45,415 nt of DNA from an uncultured Brevibacterium sp. (lineage in GTDB: Bacteria > Actinomycetota > Actinomycetes > Actinomycetales > Brevibacteriaceae). The notes below the pieces were generated by a model. The model made no database searches. It saw only the letters and a program-made list of their open reading frames with translations, and was not told the origin of the DNA. The first letter of the stretch is position 1; every line of letters starts with the position of its first letter. Below are positions 42,034 through 45,415 of this stretch, in pieces. The stretch spans positions 1 to 45,415 of the forward strand of contig CALUDL010000004.1 in NCBI GenBank assembly GCA_943914815.1. Direction: 5' to 3'. The translations under genes were made by a program, and so were the position numbers.

Positions 42034-43821
42034 GTGGCCCCGTCTCCCACGGCACGCCACAGCAACTCGGGCAAAGCGCCCTTCTGGGACAGTTGGTCAC
42101 TTACGACCAAACTGCTCACCATCATGATGACCCTCATGACCCTGGTCCTCACGGGAACGGGGGCGTGGACCCTAGAGAATCTGCGCGCCAGCCTTATTGA
42201 ACGCACAGATGAGAGGCTCGTCAACGCCTCGCAGGCACTTGCCATCCAGGCAGCCGAACAGGTGTTGACGCCGTCTCCCATCAAACCTCGGTCAGAAACC
42301 AGCGAATCGGTTCGCAAGCTCCTACCGGGTAGCTACTACGTGCAGTTCTTTACCCACGACGGTCAAGAAATCGGATCGCCACTGGCGCCTTCCGAAACCA
42401 ATGTGCCCATCCTGCCGACTATCGATGAACAACGAGTCAGCGAAATGCAGGGCCAACCGTTCAGTGTGCCGGGCACCAAATCACAGTGGCGCGTGCTGGC
42501 TCTGCACGTCCAAGACTCCGACATCGTCGTAGCAATTGGTGTGCCGTTTGACCGTGACATTGACGGTATTAGCGAATACACCCAGAACACGATCGTGGGA
42601 ATCGGCATGTTGGCACTAGCGATTGTGGCAGGCGTGGGCTACTTCGCCATCACCAACACGTTCCGGCCGCTTAAAGAAATCGAGAAAACAGCTTCACGCA
42701 TCGCTGACGGGGATCTCTCCCAACGTGTTCCCGAATATCCTCGCAATACCGAGGTGGGTCGCCTTTCCGCTGCCCTGAACACCATGCTGGGGCACATCGA
42801 AGACTCGTTCGACAGTCGCCGCCGGAGCGAAAACCGAATCCGCCAATTCGTCTCTGACGCCTCCCACGAACTACGCACCCCACTCGTTACCATTCGCGGG
42901 TACGCCGAACTGTACAGGCAAGGTGCCGTGACTGACCCCGAAATGATTGGCCAGGCCATGAGCCGAATCGAAGCTGAGGCCAAACGCATGGGGGTCCTTG
43001 TAGAAGACCTGGTCACACTGGCCCGCCTGGACGAAAGGCGACAGGTCGAGACCGGCTGGGTCGACCTCGGCGGCATTGTGCGCGATGCGGCTGCCGACGC
43101 AGCCGCACAAGCCCCCGACCGCGACATCAGTTTCATCGCCCTGGACGGCACCGACGCAAAACCCGTTCCCAAAATCTACGGTGCGGAATCAAAACTGCGT
43201 CAAGTCATCGTCAACCTCGCAGGAAACGCGGTCCGCCACACTCCACCCGGCACTGCGATCGAATTCGCTGTAGGAACCGTGGGCATTCCCGTGCCCAGCC
43301 CCGAACACGCTGGCGACAAAGGTAGTAAAGATAAGGGCGGTAAAGGCAACAAGGACAAGGCAGGGAAAGACAAAGCCGGAAAAGAACGCACAAAAGACAA
43401 AGCCGGCAAAGAGAAGAGCTCCCAACTCGCCCGCACAAAAGCGCTCACCAACCGCATTCTCAAACGCGAACCACTCACCGACCAGTCCGACCACGCCATC
43501 ACGCCTGACGTCAACACGATGGGCGTGCAGGTGTCCGACAACCTTAAAGGCTTCCCAGCCGGGCGTGTGCGCTTTGAAGTCCGAGATCACGGCGACGGAA
43601 TCGACCCCGAAGACGTTCCACGCATTTTTGAACGGTTCTACCGTCTCGATGCCTCACGCAACCGCGACACAGGAGGGTCCGGCCTAGGGCTCTCGATCGT
43701 CAAGGCAATTGTCGAATCTCACCACGGTAAAATTTCGGTTCAGCCCACGCCGGGTGGTGGCGCAACGTTCCGCGTCGACCTCCCCATCCCGCCGGAAGAA
43801 CACAGAAAGGAACAGAAGTGA
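42034..43821 (+). CDS. Membrane sensor histidine kinase with lysine-rich insert in the ATPase domain (MprB-like)
   Basis: A 595-residue kinase, starting GTG. TM1 is at about 25-45 and TM2 at about 187-207, flanking an extracellular sensor of about 140 residues. A HAMP linker follows (FRPLKEIEKTASRIADGDLSQRV), then the dimerisation helix with phospho-acceptor His278 in SDASHELRTPLVTIRGYAEL. The N-box is LRQVIVNLAGNAVRHTPPGT (about 389-408). DHGDGIDPEDVPRIFERFYR and GGSGLGLSIVKAIVESHHG complete the catalytic core. Between N-box and G1-box lies an insert of about 90 residues (about 417-510). It includes Lys/Gly/Asp-rich KDKAGK repeats at about 428-465, where most kinases have a short loop. It should phosphorylate the upstream regulator. 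Confidence 0.93.
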   Translation: MAPSPTARHSNSGKAPFWDSWSLTTKLLTIMMTLMTLVLTGTGAWTLENLRASLIERTDERLVNASQALAIQAAEQVLTPSPIKPRSETSESVRKLLPGSYYVQFFTHDGQEIGSPLAPSETNVPILPTIDEQRVSEMQGQPFSVPGTKSQWRVLALHVQDSDIVVAIGVPFDRDIDGISEYTQNTIVGIGMLALAIVAGVGYFAITNTFRPLKEIEKTASRIADGDLSQRVPEYPRNTEVGRLSAALNTMLGHIEDSFDSRRRSENRIRQFVSDASHELRTPLVTIRGYAELYRQGAVTDPEMIGQAMSRIEAEAKRMGVLVEDLVTLARLDERRQVETGWVDLGGIVRDAAADAAAQAPDRDISFIALDGTDAKPVPKIYGAESKLRQVIVNLAGNAVRHTPPGTAIEFAVGTVGIPVPSPEHAGDKGSKDKGGKGNKDKAGKDKAGKERTKDKAGKEKSSQLARTKALTNRILKREPLTDQSDHAITPDVNTMGVQVSDNLKGFPAGRVRFEVRDHGDGIDPEDVPRIFERFYRLDASRNRDTGGSGLGLSIVKAIVESHHGKISVQPTPGGGATFRVDLPIPPEEHRKEQK

Positions 43822-45224
43822 GTCACAACCAGTTCGATTCAGGTTCAGGCTCTGACGACCCATCGTTCCCGCGCACGTTTCCACCGGCGGAACCGCAACC
43901 TCAGCAGCCCACGGTACCTCAGCAGCAACCTCAGCAGAATTCGGGCTATGACACCTACGGGGCTGGAACTGAAGGCTACGGCCATGGCAACTACGGTTAC
44001 CAGAACTCCTACGGCCCAGCATCTGGACCCGCCTCCGCGCCACCAGCCGTCACTCCTCAACCTTGGGCCACCTCGGCCCCCACATCGGCTAAAAAACAAC
44101 ACAAGGGACCCTCATGGGGTGGCGTCATTGCGATTGCAGCAGTAGCAGCCCTTCTTGCCGGTGGTCTGGGCGCCGGTGCCACATACGCCCTCCAGTCGTT
44201 GCAGAGTTCGTCTTCGGCGCAGGAGACCTCTACCGCAGACGAAAAGATCAAGACCACCGAGGTTCCCGACTGGGCCTCGATCGCTGCCGACGCAGCGAAA
44301 AGTGTTGTGGCCATTCAGGTGGGCCGCGACGGGCAGATCGGTGAGCTTGGTTCCGGGTTCGTGTACAAACACAAGGACAGCGACGACCTGTTCATCATCA
44401 CTAACAACCACGTTGTTGCAAGCGGGGATTCCGCAGGTGGCGAAGTCAAAGCAGTGTTCCGCAGCGGCGCTACCGTCGGCACAAGCATTGTTGGCCGCGA
44501 CCCAGAAACCGACGTGGCCGTTCTGAAAATGAAAGATGTCCCCCGAGGTGTGGACGCGCTTCCGGTGGGTAACTCGGATGCCCTGAAAGTTGGCGAACCC
44601 GTTATGGCCTTGGGAAACCCGCTAGGGCTGGCCGACACCGTGACAACAGGGATTGTTTCCGCCCTCAACCGGCCGGTAGCCACCTCCAACCCTGGCAAGA
44701 GCGACGAACCTGAAGTCGCCACGATCACGAACGCAATCCAAACCGACGCGGCGATCAACCCTGGTAACTCAGGCGGTCCGCTAGTCAACGGGGCCGGAAA
44801 AGTCATTGGCGTCAACAGTTCCGCAGCCGCCCTACCGGGCACTGCCGAAAGCGGTCAGGCAGGTTCGATCGGTATCGGGTTCGCCATTCCGATTGCCCAG
44901 GCCACCTGGATTGCCGACCAGCTCATTGAAACAGGTCGTGCACAACACGCGTTCTTGGGCGTCAAAATTACTTCCGGCGAAGTGTCCAGGAGCGGTGTGA
45001 CTGTGGGTTCAGCTGTCGTTGACGATGTGGAAAGCGGGTCCCCAGCTGACCACGGTGGGCTCAACAAGGGCGATCACATCGTTGCTTTCGACGACACCCC
45101 GGTCAACGGGGCCGTGAGCCTCCAAGCCCTCACACGTTCAAAAAAGCAGGGTGACACGGTCAAACTCACCGTGATCCGAGGCGGTCACCCCACCGACATC
45201 AACGTCACCCTCGCCGCGAAATAG
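43818..45224 (+). CDS. htrA: HtrA-type membrane-anchored serine protease with PDZ domain (PepD-like)
   Basis: A 468-residue protease. A Gln/Pro/Gly/Tyr-rich cytoplasmic N-terminus (about 1-95) precedes one membrane segment (about 100-125, GGVIAIAAVAALLAGGLGAGATYAL). The trypsin-like domain has His198 in ITNNHVV, Asp232 in DVAVLK and Ser318 in NPGNSGGPL. A C-terminal PDZ domain lies at about 375-465 (HAFLGVKI, then SPADHGGLNKGDHIVAFDD). It degrades or refolds damaged proteins at the outer face of the membrane. The GTG start overlaps the kinase stop (GTGA), so the three genes form one operon in which the protease is probably an effector of the envelope-stress response. Confidence 0.95.
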   Translation: MSHNQFDSGSGSDDPSFPRTFPPAEPQPQQPTVPQQQPQQNSGYDTYGAGTEGYGHGNYGYQNSYGPASGPASAPPAVTPQPWATSAPTSAKKQHKGPSWGGVIAIAAVAALLAGGLGAGATYALQSLQSSSSAQETSTADEKIKTTEVPDWASIAADAAKSVVAIQVGRDGQIGELGSGFVYKHKDSDDLFIITNNHVVASGDSAGGEVKAVFRSGATVGTSIVGRDPETDVAVLKMKDVPRGVDALPVGNSDALKVGEPVMALGNPLGLADTVTTGIVSALNRPVATSNPGKSDEPEVATITNAIQTDAAINPGNSGGPLVNGAGKVIGVNSSAAALPGTAESGQAGSIGIGFAIPIAQATWIADQLIETGRAQHAFLGVKITSGEVSRSGVTVGSAVVDDVESGSPADHGGLNKGDHIVAFDDTPVNGAVSLQALTRSKKQGDTVKLTVIRGGHPTDINVTLAAK

Positions 45225-45236
45225 GTGTAGGAGCGC

Positions 45237-45245
45237 TGTGGATAA
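45237..45245 (-). promoter_or_regulatory. DnaA-box-like 9-mer
   Basis: TGTGGATAA is the exact reverse complement of the consensus DnaA box TTATCCACA. A second, looser match (TTTTCCACA) lies at 45288-45296 in the same gap. Two boxes in 60 bases are suggestive, but nothing else marks an origin and the match may be coincidental. Confidence 0.4.
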
Positions 45246-45387
45246 CGGTTGTTACTGAGTGGCTGCCGTTCTGTGGACGCTATGCATTTTTCCACAAGCA
45301 CCGTCTCCCCCGTTTCTTTTGTGCCGCTCGAGGTTCATTGTGAAAAGACGCCGGTTCCAGAAGGCGTGAACTCCAGAAAGGAACACA

Positions 45388-45415
45388 ATGTCATACTTCG
45401 AAGTCGATTCAGAAC
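45388..45415 (+). CDS. Start of a gene truncated by the window edge
   Basis: ATG 45388 is preceded by AGAAAGGA at good spacing. Nine residues are visible (MSYFEVDSE). Small secreted WXG100-type proteins often begin M-x-x-F/Y-x-V-D-S, so that family is possible, but nine residues cannot prove it. Confidence 0.6.

Noticed and set aside
43318..43425. Frameshift suspected in the kinase because of the lysine-rich repeats
   Set aside because: The frame is open through the insert and both flanking ATPase motifs are in the same frame, so the insert is coding as it stands.

Overview
The window is a stretch of actinobacterial chromosome, most likely from the order Micrococcales. G+C looks to be in the high fifties by eye, which is modest for the group, and I do not assign a genus. 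The evidence is the gene set: a DtxR/IdeR-type metal regulator with every ligand conserved, the actinobacterial SerC, a DUF3027 protein next to a cold-shock protein, a two-gene bacterial XPB helicase operon, and a response regulator / histidine kinase / HtrA cassette resembling mprA-mprB-pepD. Several genes start with GTG, and several start immediately after a -10 hexamer (probable leaderless mRNAs). I see no insertion sequence, phage, CRISPR array or rRNA.

Layout. 0-8 kb: an acetyltransferase, a succinate-semialdehyde dehydrogenase, then a minus-strand block galU / MogA-like protein / rimJ-like / large membrane protein. A plus-strand block 5-formyl-THF cyclo-ligase / FmdB zinc ribbon / SAF protein / mscL diverges from galU. 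The order mscL-fmdB-cycloligase-galU-(molybdopterin-fold gene)-rimJ-membrane gene parallels mycobacteria. Here, however, the molybdopterin-fold gene encodes a short protein whose active-site motifs are eroded. 8-20 kb: a giant helicase-nuclease with altered ATPase motifs, a thiolase, a 54-bp perfect palindrome, tRNA-Arg(CCT), a GlsB-type membrane protein, and envelope and stress genes (polysaccharide deacetylase, tandem Usp, HNH nuclease, NlpC/P60).

20-30 kb: a coherent acid-uptake and acyl-CoA cluster. It holds an MHS-type transporter, an acyl-CoA ligase divergent from an SDR, an ACAD10/11-like dehydrogenase, a second AMP-forming ligase and a single-polypeptide biotin-dependent acyl-CoA carboxylase. 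Two possible TetR-type operators lie in its control regions. 30-36 kb: housekeeping genes (IdeR, PdxH, SerC, DUF456, an exporter, DUF3027, a cold-shock protein). 36-40 kb: the XPB-associated protein and XPB helicase. 40-45 kb: an EamA transporter, then the response regulator, kinase and HtrA as overlapping or tightly packed genes. The kinase carries a lysine-rich insertion inside its ATP-binding domain.

The most unusual signal is not a gene. The octamer CCGAGGTG (core CCGAGGT) recurs about 50 times in this 45 kb on both strands, in all reading frames, roughly once per kb and well above composition-based expectation. It behaves like a genome-wide DNA-level signal. Other points worth checking are the eroded MogA-like gene, the single-chain carboxylase with a shortened biotinyl domain, the helicase with altered Walker motifs but intact nuclease residues, the perfect palindrome, the leader ORF with hairpin before the HNH gene, and the kinase insertion. 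All counts and alignments were made by eye.
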